Assembly: GCF_005862235.1 (NCBI RefSeq)
Contig: NZ_VCEK01000001.1
Span: 372,001 to 436,000 of the forward strand
Source of the DNA: Saccharomonospora piscinae
GTDB lineage: Bacteria > Actinomycetota > Actinomycetes > Mycobacteriales > Pseudonocardiaceae
Direction of reading: 5' to 3'
DNA: 64,000 nucleotides
Positions 54,554 through 63,099 of the stretch are shown here, piece after piece (position 1 is the stretch's first letter; every line of letters begins with the position of its first letter). The notes beneath the pieces are model-generated. The model had not been told where the DNA came from, did no database searches, and worked only from the letters and a program-made list of their open reading frames with translations. A program made the translations under genes and the position numbers.

Positions 54554-55546
54554 TCAGCGGCCGATCGAGCGGAGATAGTCCGCGAGTTCCTCGGCCGCGT
54601 CGATGTTGCCGGGCGCGCTGACCGCCTGGCCGTAGTCGAGCACGTGGAACCGGTCCTGTCGCACCGCGGGTGTGTCGGTCAACGGCGGGAACGACTTCAG
54701 GAACTCGATCTTGTCCTCGACCGGCTGGTCGCCGTAGTCGACGACGGTGATCACCTCGGGCCGCGCTTCCACGACCGGTTCCCATCCCACGGTGGTCCAG
54801 CGTTGGTCCAGATCACCCATGATGTTCCTGCCACCCGCCAGCGAGATGATCGCCTCGGGTGCGGCCTGCCCTCCCGAGGTGAACGGCTGGTCGGTGCCGG
54901 AGTCGTACAGGAACACCCGGGCGGGCTCCCCCTCGGGCCGCTGCTGCCGCAGCGCCGCGGCGCGATCCTTCAGGTCGGCGATCAGCCGGTCGGCACGCTG
55001 CTCCACGTGGAAGATCCGCCCGAGTTGCCGGAGATCGGTGTAGAGGGCTTCCAGCGGCGGGACGCGGACCGGGTCGTCGCCGTAGTCGAAGCAGCTCTCG
55101 GTGAACTGATAGCTGCGGATTCCCACCTCGGACAGCCGTTCCGGCGTGATGCCGCGGTCCTCGCTGAAGCCGGAGTTCCAGCCCGCGAGGACGAAGTCGG
55201 CCTCGGCGTCGACCACCGTCTCGAAGCCGAGCACGTCGGTGGACAGCGTCTCCACCGAACGGTAGTCCTCCAGGTAGGGCGAGCGCTCGACAGCGGGATC
55301 GGCGGTGCTGGGCATGACGATGCCCCGCATGCGGTCCGCGAGCCCGAGCGCGAACATCTTCTCGGTCGCGCTCATGTCGTAGGCGACGGCGCGCTCCGGC
55401 AGCGGATACGTGATCCGCTCACCGCAGTTCTCGACGGTCACCGGCGGGGGTCCGTGCTGGGTTCGCGCCGGGACCTCGGCGCCGCACGCGGTGCCGAGCA
55501 GGCAGCCGGTCAGCAGGACGGGAAGGACGAGCGGACGCCGCGTCAC
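54554..55546 (-). CDS. Metallophore ABC transporter substrate-binding lipoprotein
   Basis: 330 residues. A signal region with a lipobox (LLTGC at residue 15; a second Cys at 21) precedes a periplasmic-binding-protein domain of the FecB/BtuF type: VAYDMSATEKMFALGLADRMRGIV, VLGFETVVDAEADFVLAGWNSGF and GRNIMGDLDQRWTTVGWEPVVEARPEVI. It captures a siderophore, heme, cobalamin or similar ligand outside the membrane. GGAGGAA 6-12 nt before the GTG at 55546 gives the start; it follows the ATPase gene (overlap 4 bp). Confidence 0.9.
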   Translation of the reverse strand: MTRRPLVLPVLLTGCLLGTACGAEVPARTQHGPPPVTVENCGERITYPLPERAVAYDMSATEKMFALGLADRMRGIVMPSTADPAVERSPYLEDYRSVETLSTDVLGFETVVDAEADFVLAGWNSGFSEDRGITPERLSEVGIRSYQFTESCFDYGDDPVRVPPLEALYTDLRQLGRIFHVEQRADRLIADLKDRAAALRQQRPEGEPARVFLYDSGTDQPFTSGGQAAPEAIISLAGGRNIMGDLDQRWTTVGWEPVVEARPEVITVVDYGDQPVEDKIEFLKSFPPLTDTPAVRQDRFHVLDYGQAVSAPGNIDAAEELADYLRSIGR

Positions 55547-56334
55547 GGTGGGGTTCCTCCTGGGGTGTCGGGATTCAGGGTGTAGAGCAGTTGGGGTGTG
55601 CCCGTGTGGGGATGGGTCACGACCGTGGGCAGGACGCCGAACACCCGGTAGACGAGTTCGGGAGTCAGCACGTCGCCGGGCTTGCCGGTCTCGACGACGG
55701 AACCGTGCCGCAACACGGCCAGCCGGTCGCAGGTGGCGGCGGCGAGGTTGAGATCGTGCAGCGCCACCAGCACCGTGAGCCCACAGCCGCGCAGGAACGA
55801 CAGCAGCTCCACCTGGTGCCGCACGTCGAGGTGGTTGGTCGGCTCGTCGAGTACGAGCACCTTCGGCTCCTGCGCCAGCGCCCTCGCGACGAGCACACGC
55901 TGTCGCTCCCCTCCCGACAGCGACAGGATGCCGCGGTCGGCCAGGTGCGCCACGTCGGTACGGCGCATCGCGTTCACGCAGAGTTCGTCCTCCCGCTCGC
56001 TCAGCGGGGCGGTGCCGCGCCGGTGGGGAAACCGGCCCAGCCGGACCACTTCGGCGACGGTGAAGTCGAGGTCGGTGTGGCTGTCCTGCGTCACGGCGGC
56101 CACCGAGCGAGCACTGTCGCGAAGAGACAGTGTGGTCAGGTCCGTTCCGTCGAGCAGCACGGTGCCCACACTGGGCAGCAGCGCGCGGTAGACGCAGCGC
56201 AGAGCGGTCGACTTGCCGCTGCCGTTCGGGCCCACCAGGCCCACGACCTCGCCCGCCGCCGCTGTGAGGTCCAGTTCGCGGACCAGGGTCGCACCGGCGA
56301 TCTCCACGGAGACGCCGTTCCAAGCCACGTGCAT
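55543..56334 (-). CDS. Metallophore ABC transporter ATPase
   Basis: 263 residues. Walker A GPNGSGKST, signature LSLSGGERQR, Walker B VLVLDEPTNHLD and switch His VALHDLN, closest to FecE/FepC/BtuD importer ATPases. It powers the FecCD-type permease of the preceding gene. ATG at 56334 is 2 nt after the permease stop; a TTG at 56340 overlapping that stop is possible. Confidence 0.93.
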   Translation of the reverse strand: MHVAWNGVSVEIAGATLVRELDLTAAAGEVVGLVGPNGSGKSTALRCVYRALLPSVGTVLLDGTDLTTLSLRDSARSVAAVTQDSHTDLDFTVAEVVRLGRFPHRRGTAPLSEREDELCVNAMRRTDVAHLADRGILSLSGGERQRVLVARALAQEPKVLVLDEPTNHLDVRHQVELLSFLRGCGLTVLVALHDLNLAAATCDRLAVLRHGSVVETGKPGDVLTPELVYRVFGVLPTVVTHPHTGTPQLLYTLNPDTPGGTPP

Positions 56335-56336
56335 CG

Positions 56337-57416
56337 TCAACGGCCTCCGAACAGGTAGCCCCGGCGGCGCAGCAGGATCACGAACACCGGAACCCCCAGC
56401 AGCGCCGTGATGACTCCGAGCGGCAGCTCGCGGGGCGCGAACAGCGTGCGCGAGGCCAGATCGACCCACACGAGAAAGATCGCACCGGCCAGCGGGGCGA
56501 CGGTGAGCACCCGCCGGTGGTCGGCGCCGACGAGGATGCGCACCAGGTGCGGCATCACCAGGCCGACGAACCCGACCGCGCCGCTGACCGCGACCAGCGC
56601 CCCGGTGACGACGGCGGTGAGCAGGAACAGCCGCCGCCGCAGGGCGGTGGCGTCGACACCGAGGCTGGCGGCGGACTCGTCGCCCATCGCGAGCACGTCC
56701 AGCGAACGGCTTCCGCGCAGCAGCACCACCACGGCCAGTGCCACGGCCGCGGCCGCGATCGGCAGCGAGCCCCACGTCGCGCCTCCGAGACTGCCCAGCA
56801 GCCAGAACAGGACCGAGCGTGCCGCCTCGCCGAAGGGGGCGAAGAACACGATGACGCTCATGGCCGCCTGGAACCCGTAGGCCAGGGCCACTCCGGTGAG
56901 CACCAGCCGCAGCGGGGTGATCCCGGCACGGCTGTGCGCGGCGGCGTAGACGAGCACCGACGCGGCCAGTGCGCCGAGGAACGCGGCAGCCGACAGCGCG
57001 TAGACACCGAGGCCCGCGAACAGTCCGAACGAGACGACCGCGCTCGCCCCCACCGAGGCACCCGAGGACACGCCGAGGATGAACGGGTCGGCCAGCGCGT
57101 TGCGCACCATCGCCTGCACGGCGACTCCGAGCACACTCAACCCGGCACCGACCACCACCGCCAGCAGCACCCGTGGCGTGCGCACCTGCCAGATGATCGA
57201 GTAATCGGTGATGTCCTCCGGCCCGATCGCGCCACCGGTGAGCGCGGCCCAGAGGTAGCGCACGGTGTCCGGCAGCGGGACGACCGCGGGCCCCAGCGAC
57301 ACCCCGACCACGACCGACACCACCAGCACCGCCGACAGCCCCAGCACGACCGGCGACAACCCGGAACGCGAGGAAACACGGGGGGACGGCCGGGCCGCCG
57401 CTTCCGGCACGGTCAC
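56337..57416 (-). CDS. Metallophore ABC transporter permease (FecCD type)
   Basis: 359 residues with about nine membrane segments. FecCD markers are WQVRTPRVLLAVVVGAGLSVLGVAVQAMVRNALADPFILGVSSGAS near the N-terminus and FVGLVMPHLVRILVGADHR near the C-terminus. A single permease gene implies a homodimer. GGAGG 6 nt before the GTG at 57416 fixes the start. First gene of the permease-ATPase-lipoprotein operon, preceded by a Fur/Zur-like box at 57496-57510. Confidence 0.93.
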   Translation of the reverse strand: MTVPEAAARPSPRVSSRSGLSPVVLGLSAVLVVSVVVGVSLGPAVVPLPDTVRYLWAALTGGAIGPEDITDYSIIWQVRTPRVLLAVVVGAGLSVLGVAVQAMVRNALADPFILGVSSGASVGASAVVSFGLFAGLGVYALSAAAFLGALAASVLVYAAAHSRAGITPLRLVLTGVALAYGFQAAMSVIVFFAPFGEAARSVLFWLLGSLGGATWGSLPIAAAAVALAVVVLLRGSRSLDVLAMGDESAASLGVDATALRRRLFLLTAVVTGALVAVSGAVGFVGLVMPHLVRILVGADHRRVLTVAPLAGAIFLVWVDLASRTLFAPRELPLGVITALLGVPVFVILLRRRGYLFGGR

Positions 57417-57495
57417 GCGCAGCCTCCACAGTCGACGTCACACGGTCAGCGGAGGCCACCCGTCCGGGTGACGCGCCGCGCCACCACAATACAAA

Positions 57496-57510
57496 TGACA
57501 ATCATTTTCG
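57496..57510. promoter_or_regulatory. Fur/Zur-like box upstream of metallophore uptake operon
   Basis: TGACAATCATTTTCG resembles the actinobacterial Zur consensus as I recall it (TGAAAATNATTTTCA) with two or three differences. It lies 80 bp upstream of the permease GTG and just after the convergent-in-line MFS stop. It predicts repression by a metal-loaded Fur-family protein. Confidence 0.6.
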
Positions 57511-57511
57511 T

Positions 57512-58765
57512 CTAGTGGAACCGTCGGGAACCGGGCACCAGCGCCGCCGCGGCGGGGGCGAGGAAGCAGACCACCGCGCACCCACCCAGCACGGCGGTGA
57601 CACCGAAGGCGTCGACGGCCGGGGCGATGAGCGCGAGCCCGACCGGGGCGAGGCCATAGGAGAGCAGGAAGTCCAGCGAGGACACCCGTGCCAGTTTCGC
57701 GGGCTCGACCTCCCGCTGAATGGCGGTGAACCACGGCACGTTGAACAGTTCGATGCCCACACCCGCGACCAGGTAGGCGGCGAACACCACGGCGGGATGC
57801 ACGGGCAGCAGCAGGCTCAGCGGAGCGACGCCGTAACACCCCAGACCCGCCAGCGCGGCCCAGCCCCGCGCCCTGGGCCGCCAGCGTGCCACCAGCAGCG
57901 CCCCGGCCAGCGCGCCCGCCGTGTAGGCGGTGAGCGCGCCCGCCAGCACGGCCTCGGTGCCGTAGCGGTCCCGGCTGACCAGCGGCAGCACCACCGCCGT
58001 CGCGGAGTATCCGGTGGCGATGACGGCGGTCAGCGCGCCGAGCCCGGCCAAGAACCACGGATGCCTGCGGGCCTCGCGCACCCCGTCGGCGAACTCGGCC
58101 ACGAACCGGGCACGGTCGCGTGTGCCGCCGCCCACCGTGCCGCCGCGCGGCGGCACCAGAGCGGCCACCAGCCACAGCAACGCCGTCGCGAGCACCAGCC
58201 CGGCGACGTCGATCACCGTCGCGAGCAGCGCGGCCAGCCCGGGACCGAGCAACGTCGTGACCCGCACGGCGAGGGTCATCGCGGCGTTGGCCTGCTGGCG
58301 TCTCGGCTCGTCGACCACCTCGGCGGTCAACGCCTGAAAGGCGGGACGGCACGCACCCTGCCCTGCTCCGACCACGGCGGACGCGAGAGCCATCAGCGGC
58401 ATCGAGCCACCCAGCCCGACCGCGATCAGCGGAGTGGCCACGGCGGCGGCCAGGCCCGCCCACAGCACGACCGCGCGGCGGGAGTAGCGATCCGCCAGTA
58501 CGCCGCCGAGCGGGACGGCACCGACGAATCCGGCCGTGCGCGCGGCCAGCACGATGCCGAGCCCCGCCGCCGTCAGGCTTCGGTCGAGCACCGCGAGCCC
58601 GAGAATGAACGGCAGCGCCCAGGTGGCCAGCCCGGACGCCGTGGTGCCCGACCACAACCGCAGGAACGGGACGTCCCGCAGAATCGGGCGGCCCGGCGGC
58701 ACCGGGGCGGCCCCCGCGGACCCGGTGGCCCCAGTCGACTCGTCGGGCGCGGACGGGGACACCAC
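57512..58765 (-). CDS. MFS exporter, EntS-like
   Basis: 417 residues with about twelve membrane segments; GGVLADRYSRRAVVLWAG is the typical MFS loop 2-3 motif. The layout fits siderophore or multidrug exporters (MFS_3/EntS group). GTG at 58765 is chosen: GAGGAG lies 8 nt upstream, and a longer TTG reading from 58828 would start inside the metal box. Located beside an uptake operon with a similar box, it probably exports the metallophore that the ABC system retrieves. Confidence 0.87.
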   Translation of the reverse strand: MVSPSAPDESTGATGSAGAAPVPPGRPILRDVPFLRLWSGTTASGLATWALPFILGLAVLDRSLTAAGLGIVLAARTAGFVGAVPLGGVLADRYSRRAVVLWAGLAAAVATPLIAVGLGGSMPLMALASAVVGAGQGACRPAFQALTAEVVDEPRRQQANAAMTLAVRVTTLLGPGLAALLATVIDVAGLVLATALLWLVAALVPPRGGTVGGGTRDRARFVAEFADGVREARRHPWFLAGLGALTAVIATGYSATAVVLPLVSRDRYGTEAVLAGALTAYTAGALAGALLVARWRPRARGWAALAGLGCYGVAPLSLLLPVHPAVVFAAYLVAGVGIELFNVPWFTAIQREVEPAKLARVSSLDFLLSYGLAPVGLALIAPAVDAFGVTAVLGGCAVVCFLAPAAAALVPGSRRFH

Positions 58766-58823
58766 GGGCACCACTCCTCGGGTTCCGGTCGTGCTCGGAC
58801 GAACTGCCGGCGACCACGTTAAC

Positions 58824-58840
58824 GACAACGATTATCGTTA
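58824..58840. promoter_or_regulatory. Fur/Zur-like box upstream of MFS exporter
   Basis: GACAACGATTATCGTTA contains the perfect 13-bp palindrome AACGATTATCGTT (58827-58839). Spacing and A/T core match Fur-family boxes and resemble the box at 57496. It lies about 60 bp upstream of the exporter start and 44 bp downstream of nothing else regulated, as the reductase stop is at 58866. Confidence 0.6.
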
Positions 58841-58865
58841 CATGATTCAGGTCGCCGCTCGCCGA

Positions 58866-59522
58866 TCATCCGGTCCGAGCCTCGTCGAGTTCGGCAGGCC
58901 AGACGAGCCCACCCCGGACGGTGTCCATGCGGTAGTCGGTGACGGGCTGGTCGAACAGCCGAGCCCCGAGTTCACGCGCCTGCCGCAGCGGATCGGCCGG
59001 ATCACGCGCGACCTCACCACGGGAGTTCGCCACACCCCGCACGATGCCGACCAGCTCGTGGCGCAGATAGCGCGCCAGCTCCTGCACATGCGCGTTCACT
59101 CCGAGGGCCGCGCCGGGATAGGTCTCCTCGGCGGTGAGCGCGACGGCCAGCCGCTTGTGCATGACACCCCGCTTCACGTCGGCATGGCCCGGATAGTCGG
59201 CCTTGGCATAGCAGAAGATCCGGTCGAGAAAGATCTTCAACTGCCCCGACATGCCGTACCAGTAGAGCGGGGTGGCCAGCACCAGGGCGTCGGCCGCAAG
59301 CACCCGCGTCAACAGCAGGTCGGCGAAGCCGTCGTCGATCGAGCAGGAGCCGTCCGCGAGGCGGCAGGTCCGGCAGTCCCGCAGCGGTGCGGTGACCACG
59401 TCGGCGAGATCGACGAGTTCGGTCTCGTGGCCGTGGCCCGCCGCGCCGTCGAGCATCGCCTGTGCGAGCAGCCGGGAGTTGCCGTCCCTGCGGGGACTGG
59501 AGCTGAGCGCGAGAACCTTCAT
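58866..59522 (-). CDS. Flavodoxin-fold NAD(P)H-dependent oxidoreductase
   Basis: 218 residues. LALSSSPRRDGNSRLLAQAM is the FMN phosphate-binding start and ATPLYWYGMSGQLKIFLDR the typical second block of NADPH-dependent FMN reductase/flavodoxin-like proteins. Cys in DCRTCRLADGSC matches the iron-sulfur flavoprotein-like subgroup in part. Substrate unknown; quinone or flavin reduction is likely. It is divergent from the LysR gene at 59637. Confidence 0.88.
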   Translation of the reverse strand: MKVLALSSSPRRDGNSRLLAQAMLDGAAGHGHETELVDLADVVTAPLRDCRTCRLADGSCSIDDGFADLLLTRVLAADALVLATPLYWYGMSGQLKIFLDRIFCYAKADYPGHADVKRGVMHKRLAVALTAEETYPGAALGVNAHVQELARYLRHELVGIVRGVANSRGEVARDPADPLRQARELGARLFDQPVTDYRMDTVRGGLVWPAELDEARTG

Positions 59523-59636
59523 GAGCTGCCACCTGTTCGTGTTGCCGTGACGACGTCGTTGCCGCGTTCTACGCTCCCGGGGTCAACCCATCAGGACAAG
59601 GCCGAAGATGTGGCCGGTAACGGGAAGTTCTGCTTC

Positions 59637-60545
59637 ATGATTGAGCTGTCACGGCTGAAGATCCTCGTCGCGCTGCACGAGCTCGGCACGGTGCATGCCG
59701 CCGCGACCCGGCTGCACGTCTCGCCGTCCGCCGCCTCGCAGCAGCTCGCCACACTCACCCGGGACGCGGGCACGGCACTGACCGAGGCCGACGGCCGCAC
59801 GCTGCGGCTGACCGACGCCGGGCGTGTTCTCGTCGAGCACGCCTACGCCCTGCTCGCGCTCGCCGAGCGGGCAGCGGGCGACGTGCAGGCGGCGTCCGCG
59901 GGTGACCTCGGCAGGCTCACCGTCGGCGCGTACGCCTCCACGATCTCGTCGCTGCTGCTGCCCGCGGTGGCACGGCTCCGGGACCGCCACCCCGGCCTGA
60001 GCACCGACGTCCGCGAGATCACGGGCCCCGGTGCGCTCGACGCGCTGTCGAACGGCGAACTGGACATCGTGGTCACGGTCGACGCAAACGGCTCGGCACC
60101 GGAGGACCCTCGCCACAGCAGCATCACGCTGGGAACCGACCATCTCGACCTGGCACTGCCAGCCGATCACCCGCACGCGAGCGGCGTTGCGGTGGAGCTC
60201 GCCTCGCTCGCGCACGAGGACTGGGTCGGCACCCTCGCGGGCGACGCCTGCGACACGCTGGTGCAGCGAGCCTGCGCCGACGCGGGCTTCCGCCCCCGCG
60301 TCCGGCACCGCGTCAACGACCGCACGGCCACGCTCGCGATGGTCGCGGCAGGGCTCGGGATCGCGGCGGTGCCCCGGGTCACGGCAGCGCCCATTCCCCG
60401 CGGCGTGACGATCGTTCCCGCCGACGGCGACCCCCTGCGCCGCCCCGCCCTGGCCCTCGTGCGACGAGGCTCCGAGACCCGCCCGGCGGTGGCCCGCTGC
60501 CTGACCGCTCTCCAGGACATCGCGGGCACCACCGGGTGTGCGTGA
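59637..60545 (+). CDS. LysR-family regulator
   Basis: 302 residues. Winged helix at 1-60: LKILVALHELGTVHAAATRLHVSPSAASQQLATL. Effector domain at about 90-295 with GDLGRLTVGAYAS and VAAGLGIAAVPRV. The ATG at 59637 is chosen; longer in-frame readings to 58536 run antisense through the reductase and MFS genes. It is divergent from the flavodoxin-fold reductase, its likely target, and ends 17 bp from the convergent ppm1. Confidence 0.92.
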   Translation: MIELSRLKILVALHELGTVHAAATRLHVSPSAASQQLATLTRDAGTALTEADGRTLRLTDAGRVLVEHAYALLALAERAAGDVQAASAGDLGRLTVGAYASTISSLLLPAVARLRDRHPGLSTDVREITGPGALDALSNGELDIVVTVDANGSAPEDPRHSSITLGTDHLDLALPADHPHASGVAVELASLAHEDWVGTLAGDACDTLVQRACADAGFRPRVRHRVNDRTATLAMVAAGLGIAAVPRVTAAPIPRGVTIVPADGDPLRRPALALVRRGSETRPAVARCLTALQDIAGTTGCA

Positions 60546-60562
60546 AGCCGGCCGGGTCCGCC

Positions 60563-61336
60563 TCAGCGGCGCAGGCGCTCGCGCAGCGCGCGCAACTGCT
60601 GCGCGCGGCGGCCCAGGCCCCAGCGGGCCACCTTCACGACGGCCTCACCGATGATGGTGCCGCTCATCTTCGACTGGCCGACTTCGCGTTCGGTGAAGGT
60701 GATCGGCACCTCCAGAATGCGGAAGCCAGCCTCGTCGGTGCGCCAGGTGAGATCGATCTGGAAGCAGTAGCCCTGCGAGGCGATGGACTCCAGCGGCAGC
60801 GCCCGCAGCACCGCACGCCGGTAGGCACGGAAACCGGCGGTGATGTCGGAGACGGCGACACCGAGCGCCAGCCGCGAGTACAGGTTCGCGCCCTTCGACA
60901 ACAGCTGCCGGTGCTGGGGCCAGTTGACGAGCGCGCCGCCGGGCACGTAGCGCGAGCCGATCACGAGGTCGGCGTCGCGCAGCGCGTCGAGCAGCCTCGG
61001 CAGGTCCTCGGGCGCGTGCGACCCGTCGGCGTCCATCTCGACGACGGTGCCGTAGTCGCGAGCGAGCGCCCAGCGGAACCCGGCGATGTAGGCGGCGCCG
61101 AGCCCGGCCTTCTCGGTGCGGTGCAGGACGTGAACGCGGTCGTCGTCCCCGGCGAGCTTGTCGGCGACCTCGCCGGTGCCGTCGGGGCTGCCGTCGTCGA
61201 CGACCAGGACGTGTACCTGGGGTAGCACCGTGTGGAGCCGCTGCACCAGCGGCGGAAGGTTGTCCCGCTCGTTGTAGGTCGGGATCACCACCAGCACCGG
61301 TTCGGTCTCACCCGTGTGCTGTGTCCCCTCCGCCAT
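60563..61336 (-). CDS. ppm1: Polyprenol-phosphate mannosyltransferase (Ppm1-like)
   Basis: 257 residues of the GT2 dolichol-phosphate-mannose synthase family: [52 protein letters not shown] (DxD-like) and [12 protein letters not shown]. It transfers mannose from GDP-mannose to polyprenyl phosphate, donor for mannosylated lipoglycans and proteins. It overlaps the upstream lnt gene by 29 bp. In Mycobacterium tuberculosis the two functions are one protein; here they are separate but coupled. GGGGAG before the ATG sets the start. Confidence 0.92.
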   Translation of the reverse strand: MAEGTQHTGETEPVLVVIPTYNERDNLPPLVQRLHTVLPQVHVLVVDDGSPDGTGEVADKLAGDDDRVHVLHRTEKAGLGAAYIAGFRWALARDYGTVVEMDADGSHAPEDLPRLLDALRDADLVIGSRYVPGGALVNWPQHRQLLSKGANLYSRLALGVAVSDITAGFRAYRRAVLRALPLESIASQGYCFQIDLTWRTDEAGFRILEVPITFTEREVGQSKMSGTIIGEAVVKVARWGLGRRAQQLRALRERLRR

Positions 61337-62951
61337 GCTGCTCCCCTTCTGTCGCGTCGGTCCGCCCTGCGGTTCCCCGGCTGCGCGACCGGAGCACGAA
61401 CCCGGCGACCACCGCGGCGAGCGCGGCCCCGACCAGCGCGTACTCGGTCCACGCACCGAGTCGATCCGACAGCGTAGCTTGCTCGCGCAGGGGGACTTCG
61501 GAGACCAGGGACGTGTCGGTGTAGAGGCTGGTGGAGCGAGTCACGCCGCCGTCGGGCGCCACGATGGCGCTGACCCCACTGGTGGCGGCGACCACCACGG
61601 CACGGCCGTGTTCGACGGCCCGCACGCGTGACATGGCGAGCTGCTGGTGGCTCATCTCGCCCCGCCCGAACCACGCGTTGTTCGTGGGGGTCACCAGGAG
61701 GTTGGCACCGAGGTTGACGGTGTCGCGGGCCACGTAGTCGTAGGCGATCTCGTAGCAGATCACCGAGCCCAGCCGGGTTCCCGCGAGGTCGAGCGTCGTG
61801 GGCTCGGTTCCCCAGCGCATGTCCTGGCTGTTGCCGACGAACGGGGTGAACCAGCGCGCGACCTCGCGCATGGGGACGTACTCGGCGAACGGCACCAGCT
61901 CGCGCTTGACGTAGTGGTCGACGACGCCCTGCCCGGGTCGCCACGCGAGCGTGGCGTTCTCGGTGAGGTCGCTGCCCGGCGGGCGGTACAGCGCACCGAT
62001 CAGCGCGGGGACACCGAAGTCGTCGACGAGCGCGGCCAGTTCGGGGTCCTCGCCGCGCACGTCGGTGGCGGTCTCGGGCCAGACGACGAGATCGGGCCGG
62101 GGCACCTCACCGGCGCGGATGGCGTCGAGCAGTTCGGCGCTCTGCCGGAAGTGGTTCTCGCGGATGGTGGCACGCTCGCCGAGCAGACCGATACCGGCGT
62201 CGGGGGCGTTTCCCTGCACGACGGCGACGGTGCGGCTGCCGGTCTCGGCCGCGGTCCCGATCGTCGGCCAGACCGCCAGGCCCACCAGCGGCGGCAGGAC
62301 GACGGCGACGACGGGCGTTCGCCACGAGCGAGCCGGACGCCACCCCGTGGCCCGTGCCCGCACCAGCAGGTGCGCCAGGCCGAAACCGGTGACCAGCACG
62401 GCGAACCCGACCAGTGGGGCGCCCCCGATCGAGGCCAGCGAGAGATAGGCGCCCTCGGGCTGGCTGAACGCGACCCGCCCCCACGGGAACCCGTTGAACG
62501 GGAACCGCTGCCGCGCCCACTCCTGTAACAGGAACACCAGCGCCAGCCACACCGGCGCCGCGGGAAGGCGGGCGACGACCGGCATCAGCGCGCAGGCCGA
62601 GGCCACGAACAGCGCCATCACCGCCGACAGCGCCAGCCACGGCGCTGGACCGAACTCCTGCCCGAGGAAGTCCTGGATCCAGAGCAGGTGGGTGAGGTTG
62701 AACGCGAGCCCGAACACGAGGCCGTATCCGGCGGCACCCCACGCCCGGCGCCCGTGCAGGACGAGGCCGAGCCCGGCGAACGCCAGCGGCACCAGCCACC
62801 ACAGCGGGCGCGGGGAGAAGCCCGCGAACAACACGAGCCCGGACGCGGCGGCCAGCGCCGCCCGGGCCGCGACACGGCCGAGCCGGTCACGGGTACGAGC
62901 GACGCGCGCCGGAGCGTGGTGCGGGAACGACGGTGAGGCCGTGGCGGTCAC
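61308..62951 (-). CDS. lnt: Apolipoprotein N-acyltransferase
   Basis: 547 residues: about seven membrane segments at 30-230, then a nitrilase-like domain. The catalytic triad is visible: Glu in VVWPETATD, Lys in [16 protein letters not shown] and Cys in [12 protein letters not shown]. It adds the third acyl chain to lipoproteins at the outer face of the membrane. GTG start at 62951. It is followed, with 29 bp overlap, by ppm1. The Ala/Gly/His-rich tail after the last membrane segment may contact Ppm1. Confidence 0.93.
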   Translation of the reverse strand: MTATASPSFPHHAPARVARTRDRLGRVAARAALAAASGLVLFAGFSPRPLWWLVPLAFAGLGLVLHGRRAWGAAGYGLVFGLAFNLTHLLWIQDFLGQEFGPAPWLALSAVMALFVASACALMPVVARLPAAPVWLALVFLLQEWARQRFPFNGFPWGRVAFSQPEGAYLSLASIGGAPLVGFAVLVTGFGLAHLLVRARATGWRPARSWRTPVVAVVLPPLVGLAVWPTIGTAAETGSRTVAVVQGNAPDAGIGLLGERATIRENHFRQSAELLDAIRAGEVPRPDLVVWPETATDVRGEDPELAALVDDFGVPALIGALYRPPGSDLTENATLAWRPGQGVVDHYVKRELVPFAEYVPMREVARWFTPFVGNSQDMRWGTEPTTLDLAGTRLGSVICYEIAYDYVARDTVNLGANLLVTPTNNAWFGRGEMSHQQLAMSRVRAVEHGRAVVVAATSGVSAIVAPDGGVTRSTSLYTDTSLVSEVPLREQATLSDRLGAWTEYALVGAALAAVVAGFVLRSRSRGTAGRTDATEGEQHGGGDTAHG

Positions 62952-62987
62952 GCCGCCAGCCTAGGTCCCGAACCCCGGAGCCGACCG

Positions 62988-63071
62988 CCGTGTCCGCAGC
63001 TCCCGTAGCCGTGTCCGCAGCTCCCGTAGCCGTGTCCGCAGCTTGCGTAGCCGTGTCCGCAGCTTGTGTAG
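62988..63071. repeat. 21-bp minisatellite cluster 4
   Basis: Four units of CCGTGTCCGCAG(CTCCC/CTTGC/CTTGT)GTAG begin at 62988, 63009, 63030 and 63051, the GTGTCCGCA core constant and the tail variable. It lies in the gap between the amidohydrolase stop and the lnt start. No closing inverted copy is seen. Confidence 0.9.
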
Positions 63072-63099
63072 CCCGTTGCGGCGCGGGCAGGCCCGGCCC

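Noticed and set aside
57512-58828. TTG at 58828 as start of the MFS gene
   Set aside because: It would begin inside the palindromic metal box and has no ribosome site. The GTG at 58765 has GAGGAG upstream.
62988-63071. 21-bp repeats as a CRISPR array
   Set aside because: Units are contiguous with no unique spacers, too short for CRISPR repeats, and no cas genes are near.
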